The notes under the pieces were generated by a model. The model had not been told where the DNA came from. It worked only from the letters and a program-made list of their open reading frames with translations, and searched no databases. From contig NW_008706746.1 of assembly GCF_000327385.1 (NCBI RefSeq), forward strand, positions 856,366-920,365: 64,000 bases of DNA, given 5' to 3'. The DNA comes from Lottia gigantea. Its lineage: Eukaryota > Mollusca > Gastropoda > Lottiidae. This document shows positions 61,201 to 64,000 of this stretch, in pieces. The translations under genes and the position numbers were made by a program. The first letter of the stretch is position 1, and each line of letters begins with the position of its first letter.

Positions 61201-63890
61201 CAATATGGTTAATATAATTATTGAACAGGAAACTGTCGGTGAACTAGTAACGAGGTAGACTAAGTGAGATATTGACGTACGTTGACAGCGGTCTTCCAGG
61301 TATCCCAACAATCCTTAACATGTTTTTATTCAACTTCGAACAATCAGGCTGATAGAACGATGTATCAGTGTTAAATCTGACAGAATCTTGCTAAAATATA
61401 AGGTGTTTTGCTAAAATATAAGGTGTAAGGTGTTTTGCTAAAATAAAAGGTGTTATGCTGAAATAAAAGGTGTTTTGCTGAAATATGAAATAAAAGGTGT
61501 TTTGCTGAAATAAAAGGTGTTTTGCTGAAGTAAAAGGCATTCTGTTCATTAAAAAAACCTTTCTGGAATATAAGCTGTTTTATGAGCTGTATTGAATTGC
61601 ATACCTGTAGCATATGACAATCTGAATGTGTTAACACTGAGTTATTTTATAACTTTATAGCATTTGGAGCTGAACTAAATATATTATGTTGAATAACATG
61701 TTGGTGACAGGATTGTGTTGGGTGTTTTTACAAATGTGACAATTCTAATGTTTATTAAATTACTATAATTCGATTAGTTAGAACAATGTTCGTATAAATT
61801 CCTTACTCCTCTATAGTACTAAGGTAATTGTATGTGTTATAATTTGAGGACCAGTTTGTAGTGGGCATATTATTTTGATAACCAGCTTGTATTGGGTGTT
61901 TTAAGAATTTGATGAATTCCTGATAGCTGATTATTAAATTCTACAGTAACAATTGGATTAGTTTTTGTATAATTCCTTACTGTTCGTTCATACTAAGGAA
62001 ATTATATGTGTTATATGTTGAGGAACAGTTTGTATTGGATGTTTTAAGGATGTTACGATTTGAGCTCATGATATATTAAGGACTAAAGTGTTAATTAGAA
62101 CGTCAGGAACAGGCAGGTGTGGAAACTAATCAGGACTAGGATAAGCAGGTTATGGATTCCGGGAGAACAATGACATATTATAGAGAGTAAACATTCTTGG
62201 AATACAGTTTTAGAAGAACAATTGTTGTTTTCTATGTAAAGACATTGGTAAAAACACATCTAAAGAAAGTCTTGATATTCTGCTGTAAATTCTGAGAGAT
62301 TTTATTGGGACTATAAAAGTTGGTAATAGCTCACCTGGAGAAAGCTGTAGCATCATAGTACTTTGATGCATCAGGAACAAACGTTAACAAAAGTGTTAAG
62401 TAACAAAGATTGTTTGGTAATTCATGTTCCAAAAAGATATGTTACACAGGAATGGTTGAAACTTATATCCAAATCATCCTTTTCGCATTCACTTGGAATT
62501 AAGTTTAGAGTAAATCCTTACAAGAGTTAATTTATTCAGACGACAGTTTTAAGAAAAGAACAACCATCTAGAAATCCAATATTTTAGAGTTACCCTATTG
62601 ATAATTGTTAGTGGTAAACATTTTTCATTAATCAAAGTGTTAAATTGGATTATTCTGGACTAAGAATTCCAAAATGTGGGACGGATTATTAGATGAGGTA
62701 GGACAAAAAGTTTGATTTTAGTTTTATTTTTATTTTTTAATTCTGTTGTTAATTGACAGTTCTATACTTGGAAATTTACTGAATTTACTGTCTTTCTGTT
62801 GCTTTAGGCTGTTGATTTGGCTGTATTCACCAGTCCTATCTAACTACAGCTCTTAACTGTTAACTTGACTGTATTCACCAGTCCTATCTGACTACAGCTC
62901 TTAACTGTTGACTTGACTGAATTTATTAGCTTTTATCTTGATAATACTAAAGCTGCCTTCTAGCAAAAATGAAATAACAATGACTACATATTAAATTAAA
63001 TATCCAATTAAATTTATGGCCCTTAGCATCCTCTAGCCTGACTTAATGCTATGATGAAATTATAGCCCTTGACATTGAGAATTGATTTGAGAAAAACAAC
63101 AATGTAACATTTATCAAATCTCGGAATAAAAAAATATGGCCATGATGATGTTTTGTCTGAATTTATTAAAGGTATTGTAAAGAGGTTTTCTAGATTTTTC
63201 ATGTGAACGATGATAGGATCAATTTGTACTGTTCAAATTTTCAGTCAAAAGTCTGTGATTCTTACCCTTCCACTAAAACTAGGTATTTTATGACGTCACT
63301 AATGAAAGGGTTTTTATATATCATTTGCAGTTCTTGCGATTATGACTTCATAAGACATCAAGTTTAAGTGTAATTGAAAGAATCACAGACATCTGATTGG
63401 AAATTTGCATAGTACAAATCACTTTGATAAGTGTTCCTGCTACACTTAAAAAAATACAGAAAACATCTTAAAAATTTAGAAAACATCTTAAAAATCCCTT
63501 TATTTCCTCTAGGTTGGCTTCTGAGATTGACATCAGAATGATATGAATGTAACAAGTATCAAATCTGGGAATAAAAACTTGATATCGAATTATTGTCAGT
63601 GACACTGGAGGAAACACGATGTAGTAACGATATGATTGTCACGATATCAATACAACCATCTCGCTCTGTTTTCACATATTGATTCTTCTAAATAAACAAA
63701 CCTTTATTGTCTTTTTTTCTAGAGAGTCTTTTTTAACCATTCTAATGTCACTAGCCACATTTCCCTGTGGGACATCAATAATTATGTTGAAAAAGAAAAC
63801 AAGAGCTGGAGCTATATTGAAGCTACATTCATTGCTGAACAAGTTTCATTCTATGAAGCTACCTTACATCTCCAGTCTGCCATAAATTAG
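22122..63890 (+). CDS. F-BAR domain protein gene, multi-exon, 5' incomplete
   Basis: Joining nine exons (22122-22230, 22771-22843, 23405-23557, 24156-24326, 25008-25088, 25552-25710, 26996-27147, 50855-50966, 63723-63890) gives about 392 residues in one open frame, with every GT-AG junction phase-compatible. The product is almost wholly alpha-helical. It has a conserved tryptophan (FKAWETLL), a YREAHKSY helix and the AHNDYVLQLRAAN motif. That motif resembles HNxYVLxxRAA in FES/FER proteins and ARNDYLLxLAAAN in FCHSD/srGAP proteins, so the fold is F-BAR: a banana-shaped dimer that binds and curves membranes and recruits actin regulators. The segment VNPQLDISYFVKFI matches the position of the IxPxxEYxxF segment in FES/FER, which I favour slightly, but the subfamily is not settled. 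The N-terminal exon or exons lie upstream and were not found. No SH2, SH3, kinase or RhoGAP domain is visible; if present it lies beyond the window. Confidence 0.8.
22480..22632 (+). repeat. dispersed repeat family R2, copy 4, inside F-BAR intron 1
   Basis: Carries CTTGACAGTTGACTCTCC, TAGTCAATCTGCTCC and GTACCTCCAGTCTCGAG, aligned with the copy at 19615. Confidence 0.65.
22771..22843 (+). CDS. F-BAR gene, exon 2
   Basis: The acceptor is TATATTTCAG and the donor CAG|GTAGGA. The first base completes an arginine codon split from the previous exon; the exon leaves in phase 0. It encodes PVDTESTVFKAWETLLNVSE and MDAQ. The W-x-x-LL pattern sits where F-BAR domains place a tryptophan at the start of the long second helix. 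Confidence 0.85.
23405..23557 (+). CDS. F-BAR gene, exon 3
   Basis: The exon is 51 codons, phase 0 on both sides, with acceptor TTTTTTCAG and donor GTAAGT. It encodes an amphipathic helix with AHLDAASLLIKNVYQPLEAV followed by basic HKRSQAQR and a FRENFETIL segment. Basic patches on this helix pair of F-BAR domains usually contact phosphoinositides; that role here is inferred from the family. Confidence 0.85.
23575..23738. mobile_element. fold-back MITE family 3, copy 2, inside F-BAR intron 3
   Basis: Shares TTTTAAGAAATAAAGTAAT, TTTGATTGGTTGATAAA and the mirror GACCAATCAGATGAA with the copy at 12753; the ends are worn. Confidence 0.6.
24156..24326 (+). CDS. F-BAR gene, exon 4 (diagnostic motif)
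   Basis: The exon is 57 codons, phase 0 on both sides, with acceptor TGTTCTAG and donor GTTAGT. It carries CYREAHKSYNDSSNG and AHNDYVLQLRAAN, the most recognisable F-BAR signature in the gene. The run ends VPQVLE and continues directly into exon 5. Confidence 0.88.
25008..25088 (+). CDS. F-BAR gene, exon 5
   Basis: The exon is 27 codons, phase 0 on both sides. It encodes ELEEIYIDTSNTVNVAIESL and LLLLTK. The acceptor is good (TTTTTCAG). The donor AAG|GTACCC is weak at its later positions, which would allow some retention or skipping; skipping would keep frame (81 nt). Confidence 0.8.
25552..25710 (+). CDS. F-BAR gene, exon 6, donor site amplified downstream
   Basis: The exon is 53 codons, phase 0 on both sides. 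It encodes ANEQHRRFDDLLCICRQVNP, then LDISYFVKFIAQDIP and a proline-containing tail ending PADPNSE. This corresponds to the last F-BAR helix and its exit. The last 30 nt, together with the donor GTAAGT and the first intron bases, form the unit of a 41-bp tandem repeat that runs on into the intron. The exon therefore faces a row of near-identical candidate donors. Only the first gives the open frame used here. Confidence 0.87.
25711..26045 (+). repeat. 41-bp minisatellite made from an exon end plus its splice donor
   Basis: Eight extra copies of a 41-bp unit follow exon 6. Each holds 30 bp of the exon end (ACTTCCAACCAGCCGACC and AATTCAGAG) and 11 bp of intron beginning GTAAGT. Donor-like GTAAGT sites fall at 25752, 25793, 25834, 25875, 25916, 25957, 25998 and 26039. 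Reading on in frame meets TAA at 25753, so only the authentic donor at 25711 preserves the protein. Degenerate copies go on to about 26600. Confidence 0.93.
26046..26600 (+). repeat. degenerate continuation of the splice-donor repeat
   Basis: Loose copies with CCAATCCAGAGGTTAGTT, CTAATATAGAGGTAGG and, near 26481, a good copy with CCAGAGGTAAGTTCTATAAC. The decay away from the exon suggests the array's outer part is older. Confidence 0.6.
26996..27147 (+). CDS. F-BAR gene, exon 7
   Basis: The acceptor is TATTTTCAG and the donor CAAAG|GTAGGC. It enters in phase 0 and leaves in phase 2. It encodes a charged coiled-coil-like helix (NSLKEQRLVLQREGIGLAS, then TNTLINVCQ). The final two bases (AG) pair with the first base of the exon at 50855 to make arginine, which supports joining them across the 23.7-kb intron. 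Confidence 0.85.
27148..29820. other. start of the 23.7-kb intron, no gene seen
   Basis: AT-rich. Short open frames lack splice signals or family likeness. A dispersed ATCAAGTATCGATACACGA phrase at about 29747 recurs at 48627, so a small repeat is present. Confidence 0.45.
29835..30905 (+). repeat. minisatellite, 56-bp unit, about 19 copies
   Basis: The unit includes TTTACTTTACCAGCTGATAG, TCAATTTCAGCTATCTGTA and CAGTGGTCAAAATA. The centre (30060-30480) is nearly uniform; the edges are diverged. The same family in reverse orientation is at 51520-51800. Confidence 0.93.
31475..32065. repeat. inverted repeat, arms of about 65 bp, 450 bp apart
   Basis: 31478-31537 contains CACTTGTTTCCTGAAGGCCT; 31990-32062 contains the mirror AGGCCTACAGGAAACAAGTA with GCCTGAATACCTTGTGACTA opposite its partner. 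Confidence 0.65.
32125..32640 (+). repeat. minisatellite, 48-bp unit, about 11 copies
   Basis: The unit starts GTAAATATAACCAAATCAAC and continues with TCTAGAGCTCTAGCCAGATG. It is 48 bp, so it can be read as 16-residue repeats (TGKYNQINNLEL), but stops occur in most units. Reverse-orientation relatives lie at about 41070-41165 and 62815-62935. Confidence 0.93.
32945..33375 (+). repeat. degenerate tandem repeat, first two 50-bp units near identical
   Basis: GATAGACAGGATCTTTGAGT occurs at 32955 and again at 33000. Looser units with ACAGGATCCTGGAGAATCT follow to about 33375. Confidence 0.7.
33651..33695 (-). mobile_element. SINE tail at the start of the 3-kb array
   Basis: AATGAAGTTTTACATCTTAC and TTTTCTACACCTAATGG read as a reversed SINE tail and run straight into the first 50-bp unit. 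Confidence 0.6.
33690..36663. repeat. large minisatellite, 50/51-bp unit, about 60 copies
   Basis: The unit reads TGGGGTTAATATCCTACTGT, then TCTATTCCTTATTGGACTAA and TGAAATAAAA. Variants with TGGTGTTTTACATCC are 51 bp. From about 34370 to 34670 units alternate TTCTGTTCC and TTCTATTCC, a 100-bp higher-order repeat. The sequence aligns with the reversed SINE tail (GTTTTACGTCCTACTTTCTG, then GGGCTAATGAA). No coding frame persists. Copy number is likely variable and may be underassembled. Confidence 0.97.
36690..36820 (+). mobile_element. SINE 3' fragment beyond the 3-kb array
   Basis: TCCTCATTGCATACTGCATG and AAAGTAGGACATAAAACTCA are SINE 3' sequences, in plus orientation, opposite to the array's SINE-like reading. 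Confidence 0.6.
36821..37680. other. non-coding, nothing recognised
   Basis: AT-rich intron sequence. TCTAGATATAAAGA occurs twice (37101, 37172), suggesting a small local duplication. Confidence 0.45.
37680..38345 (+). repeat. minisatellite, 144-bp unit
   Basis: The phrase AGTTGTACTTTRAAATGTTA starts units at 37867, 38011 and 38155, exactly 144 bp apart. Each unit is itself built of two related halves (TTGTACTTTAAATGGTATAG). Worn units flank on both sides. Confidence 0.9.
38495..38590 (-). mobile_element. remnant of a second tRNA-related SINE
   Basis: On the minus strand GTAGGTTCGAATCCTGC forms a T-arm with a 5-bp stem and a box B core (GGTTCGAATCC), followed by ATTCTGATGTCTGTGCCAGT and GCTTCTGAGAG. 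The latter block recurs at 727-757. No complete tRNA cloverleaf can be drawn. Confidence 0.5.
39290..39965 (+). repeat. minisatellite, 62-bp unit, about 10 copies
   Basis: The unit has AACTTGTCATCTACCAACAA, CTACCTAGTCTGTGATATCA and GCATCCACTGGAAGCGAACG. Two unit types (TAGTCTGTG and TTGTCTGTG) alternate, giving a 124-bp pattern at 39480-39780. Confidence 0.92.
41065..41170 (-). repeat. two worn units of the 48-bp minisatellite family, reversed
   Basis: GTATTTACCAGTCATGTCTG and CTAGAGCTGTAGAATGTTGA are the reverse complement of phrases in the 32.1-kb array. Confidence 0.65.
41290..41680 (+). repeat. degenerate repeat, unit about 115 bp, four copies
   Basis: GTATGTTATATTGTCTGACA-type phrases, each followed by ACCTGTC and then CAGAGAG-TT-AC blocks, at about 41312, 41427, 41534 and 41635. 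The second half resembles the CTCTCTGAAAG family. Confidence 0.65.
41830..42420 (+). repeat. low-complexity T-rich degenerate repeats
   Basis: Recurring GAGATTTTGTG and TTTTGGTGAATTTT phrases without a fixed period; no gene. Confidence 0.4.
44330..44905 (+). repeat. minisatellite, 68-bp unit, about 8 copies
   Basis: The unit has GTCAGCTATATATATCTAGA, GGATTATATACCTTTATAAT and TTTCTATAGTCTGATTGTAA; starts at 44421 and 44489 fix the period. Highly uniform. Confidence 0.93.
45515..45660 (+). mobile_element. SINE copy E, internal fragment
   Basis: SINE body phrases TAGTGATGCAGGTCTCTGAA and ACAATAAACCAAGGCC followed by TGCTACAGTCTTTG; head and tail are missing. Confidence 0.6.
45900..46830 (+). 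repeat. degenerate tandem repeat, unit about 140-160 bp, about 6 copies
   Basis: Repeated GAAAAGTCATTGTTTTTACT, GTGTCATTTAGAACTT and TTGTGTTTCTGACTTTC phrases. Old, with many differences. Confidence 0.65.
46831..47737. other. non-coding, nothing recognised
   Basis: AT-rich intron sequence. Confidence 0.45.
47738..47855. mobile_element. fold-back MITE family 4, copy 2
   Basis: CCATGTATTCTCGAAACGAT mirrors TTTGCGAGAATACGTTGCC; the inner GTGCTAGGATATCCTA mirrors TAGGACATCCTAGCAC. Confidence 0.8.
49173..49448. mobile_element. fold-back MITE family 1, best copy
   Basis: TTAAAGGGATTGTAAAGAGG at the left and CCTCTTTACAATCCCTTTAA at the right are a perfect inverted repeat (23 bp in all). The interior repeats the fold. 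Whether TTAA is part of the ends or a duplicated TTAA/TA target is open. It lies 1.4 kb before the alternative first exon. Confidence 0.88.
49449..50617 (+). promoter_or_regulatory. probable 5' UTR/promoter region of the alternative transcript
   Basis: No gene of its own. It precedes the ATG at 50618 and carries no recognised transposon after 49448. No clear TATA box was pinned down. Role inferred only from position. Confidence 0.3.
50618..50815 (+). CDS. alternative first coding exon of the F-BAR gene (candidate)
   Basis: An ATG at 50618, with an in-frame stop 30 nt upstream, opens 66 codons ending exactly at AAG|GTATGT. The peptide begins MPVTGCHSTSDMGELAEHIG and then becomes a basic serine/glycine/lysine repeat with several SGSVK units, likely disordered. 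Splicing to exon 8, 39 nt away, would need an extremely short intron and would hit a stop within four codons. The exon instead ends in phase 0, as exon 8 does, so it can replace exons 1-8 and join exon 9 or later exons. The AT-rich DNA before it may hold the promoter and 5' UTR. Inference: an internal promoter makes a short isoform lacking the F-BAR domain, as with the testis form of FER. Confidence 0.55.
50855..50966 (+). CDS. F-BAR gene, exon 8
   Basis: The acceptor is TTTATTTTTACAG and the donor CAG|GTAAGC. The first base completes a split arginine; 37 whole codons follow and the exon leaves in phase 0. It encodes NLANHQYAKVYETQEDLCRK and NEIRVASMQLSAIRAQ, an even-looking coiled-coil helix that continues exon 7. 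It begins only 39 bp after the donor of the alternative first exon at 50618-50815. Confidence 0.78.
51520..51800 (-). repeat. reversed array of the 56-bp (29.8-kb) minisatellite family
   Basis: Units with ACAGATAGCTGAAATTCAGC and TCTATCAGCTAGTAAA-TAAA are the reverse complement of the 29.8-30.9 kb unit; about five worn copies of about 60 bp. Confidence 0.75.
52175..52745. repeat. dispersed element R4, copy 2, with about 130-165 bp tandem units
   Basis: The head ATCCGTCTGTCCACAATTG is followed by units marked by GTAAACACTC, CTTGGTGTGAATG and GAGTTATTGCCCTTG. Same plan as 8335-8900. Confidence 0.65.
53230..53335. repeat. short tandem repeat, 27-bp unit, about 4 copies
   Basis: GAGTGGTTCATTTAGCATTT followed by CTAATAT, two close copies and two worn ones. 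Confidence 0.8.
53440..53690. mobile_element. fold-back MITE family 1, worn copy
   Basis: CGATTTGCACAAT, TGTCAGTGGTTCTTGAAATT and the right end TCTTAACAACCTCTTCAA are weak matches to the full copies. Confidence 0.4.
53985..54170 (+). mobile_element. SINE copy G, 3' part
   Basis: CACTACAGGCTTTGCATACT, CCTTAACAGTTGGAAG and the tail AAAGTAAGATATAAAACTCC. Confidence 0.6.
54215..54500 (+). repeat. tandem array, unit about 64-68 bp (CTCTCTGAAAG family)
   Basis: Four units with AGGTTTGTCAAC, CATCCCTTTCAGAGAGT and CACATA cores. The reverse complement appears at 11740, 12300 and 43270. Confidence 0.75.
55250..55870 (+). repeat. degenerate tandem repeat, unit about 115 bp, five to six copies
   Basis: Phrases ATATCAGAATGTTATTATAA, TATTGTTTTTATCTCTATCA and TTAATTTCTGTCTCTAATCA recur in order. 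Confidence 0.8.
56180..56525 (-). repeat. dispersed repeat R3, copy 2 (inverted)
   Basis: Reverse complement of 6838-7185; see the shared phrases there. The pair is 49 kb apart. Confidence 0.75.
56526..57885. other. non-coding, possible SINE tail
   Basis: Near 56715-56800 CATAGCAAAATGCATGATG and GATATAAAACTTGATTTCC are SINE-like. Otherwise nothing recognised; the 78-codon frame at 57216 lacks splice support. Confidence 0.4.
57890..58148 (+). repeat. minisatellite, 27-bp unit, about 9 copies
   Basis: AAAGGTTTTAGTAAACTGAT plus ATATATC, with a 24-27 bp period and near-identical copies. Confidence 0.92.
58149..59425. other. non-coding, nothing recognised
   Basis: AT-rich intron sequence. Confidence 0.45.
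59430..59755 (-). mobile_element. SINE copy F, nearly full length
   Basis: The reversed tail AATAAAGTTTTACGTCCTAC, then TTTGGGCTAATCAAGACGGG and the body phrases; the head is worn (AAGCGAGCAAACTTCTAACT). This tail is the best match to the 50-bp minisatellite unit. Confidence 0.75.
59975..60530 (-). mobile_element. SINE copy split by an inserted MITE
   Basis: A reversed SINE tail at 59985-60070 (GAAGAAGTTTTATGTCTTAC) and a body at 60425-60530 (CATCAATGACAGGGGAAATT) flank the fold-back element at 60140-60408. Confidence 0.65.
60140..60408. mobile_element. fold-back MITE family 5, inside a SINE
   Basis: TTAACATTTCTCCAACAT at 60140-60157 and ATGTTGGAGAAATGTTAA at 60391-60408 are a perfect 18-bp inverted repeat. 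No coding capacity. Confidence 0.85.
60530..60790 (+). mobile_element. broken GIY-YIG-bearing retroelement fragment, copy 2
   Basis: Plus-strand sequence matches the end of the fragment at 11085-11414 (NGLNIQHNNQ, then PFV-TFD-TA). A fossil, heavily worn and lacking the nuclease start. Confidence 0.5.
61385..61545 (+). repeat. short tandem repeat, 20-bp unit, about 8 copies
   Basis: AAATAAAAGGTGTTTTGCTG repeated with small insertions; early units read TATAAGGTG. Confidence 0.92.
61640..62640. other. non-coding with a diverged duplication
   Basis: GTTTGTAGTGGGCATATTAT and TTTGTATTGGATGTTTTAAG-type phrases recur at about 61715, 61855, 61885 and 62030; a worn tandem repeat of about 140-170 bp. 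Confidence 0.5.
62674..62697 (+). CDS. possible second alternative first exon (8 codons)
   Basis: ATG at 62674 reads MWDGLLDE and ends in phase 0 at GAG|GTAGGA, 1.0 kb before the exon 9 acceptor. An in-frame stop lies upstream at 62641. So short a frame can arise by chance; the matching phase is its only real support. Confidence 0.2.
62815..62935 (-). repeat. worn units of the 48-bp minisatellite family, reversed
   Basis: CTGTATTCACCAGTCCTATC and CTACAGCTCTTAACTGTTGA, two and a half units, reverse complement of the 32.1-kb unit. Confidence 0.7.
63166..63503. mobile_element. fold-back MITE family 1, copy c
   Basis: The left end TTAAAGGTATTGTAAAGAGG is intact. The right end is altered and includes a duplicated phrase AAAACATCTTAAAAAT before ATCCCTTTA. 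It ends 220 bp before exon 9. Confidence 0.75.
63723..63890 (+). CDS. F-BAR gene, probable exon 9, terminal in at least one isoform
   Basis: A strong pyrimidine tract (CTTTTTTTCTAG) precedes the exon, and the frame that is phase 0 from the acceptor is open for 55 codons to TAG at 63888. The peptide reads RVFFNHSNVTSHISLWDINN, then a charged helical tail with WSYIEATFIAEQVSFYEATL. Its composition looks coding and it continues the phase of exon 8. An AATAAA lies at 63910-63915. No good donor is visible before the stop, so I read it as a last exon; it could be an isoform-specific end with the main transcript continuing beyond the window. Confidence 0.5.
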   Translation, partial: RVFFNHSNVTSHISLWDINNYVEKENKSWSYIEATFIAEQVSFYEATLHLQSAIN

Positions 63891-63909
63891 AATTATTATT
63901 ACTATAGAC

Positions 63910-63915
63910 AATAAA
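63910..63915 (+). terminator. possible polyadenylation signal
   Basis: AATAAA 20 nt after the exon 9 stop. Common by chance in AT-rich DNA, but its place supports a terminal exon. Confidence 0.3.
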
Positions 63916-64000
63916 TCCGTTGGGGGCCTTCCCAAAAGTTTTTTTAAAATTGCATAGAAGCACATTTTGGGAGTAAATTCATGTATTAGTTTTCTATTTT

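Noticed and set aside
61371-61637. 88-residue minus-strand frame with FYFSKTP repeats
   Set aside because: A translation of the 20-bp tandem repeat.
63679-63885. 68-residue frame starting at 63679
   Set aside because: Another frame over exon 9; it crosses the acceptor and does not match the phase of the upstream exons.

Overview
Eukaryotic, AT-rich, gene-poor DNA, probably from a lophotrochozoan animal such as a mollusc. That guess rests on small exons with GT-AG introns, a tRNA-headed SINE with target-site duplications, many fold-back (MITE-like) elements and many minisatellites. No sequence in the window fixes the species. There is one ambiguous base (N at 39) and no bacterial-type organisation.

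Only one protein-coding gene can be supported, on the plus strand. It is a multi-exon F-BAR (membrane-bending) domain gene whose 5' end lies upstream of the recognised exons. Seven exons lie between 22122 and 27147, an eighth at 50855-50966, and a probable ninth (terminal for at least one isoform) at 63723-63890. All junctions keep frame. The intron between exons 7 and 8 is 23.7 kb. A separate ATG-starting exon (50618-50815) ends 39 bp before exon 8. It cannot splice to exon 8 in frame, but it ends in the same phase as exon 8, so it looks like an alternative first exon from an internal promoter. A weaker candidate first exon lies at 62674-62697.

Region by region. 1-22 kb: intergenic DNA or upstream intron, with SINEs, fold-back elements, a broken GIY-YIG-bearing retroelement fragment (about 11.1-11.55 kb) and several small arrays. 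22-27 kb: the F-BAR exon cluster; the 5' splice donor of exon 6 has itself been amplified into a 41-bp tandem repeat. 27-51 kb: the giant intron, filled by minisatellites of 56, 48, 50, 144, 62 and 68 bp units. The largest is about 3 kb with about 60 copies and appears to descend from the SINE tail. 51-64 kb: the next intron, with more arrays, SINE pieces, fold-back elements and a second retroelement fragment.

The most unusual features are the density of tandem arrays (more than 20 in 64 kb), minisatellite families that recur at distant sites in opposite orientation, the SINE-tail origin of the 3-kb array, the splice-donor array and the nested alternative first exon.
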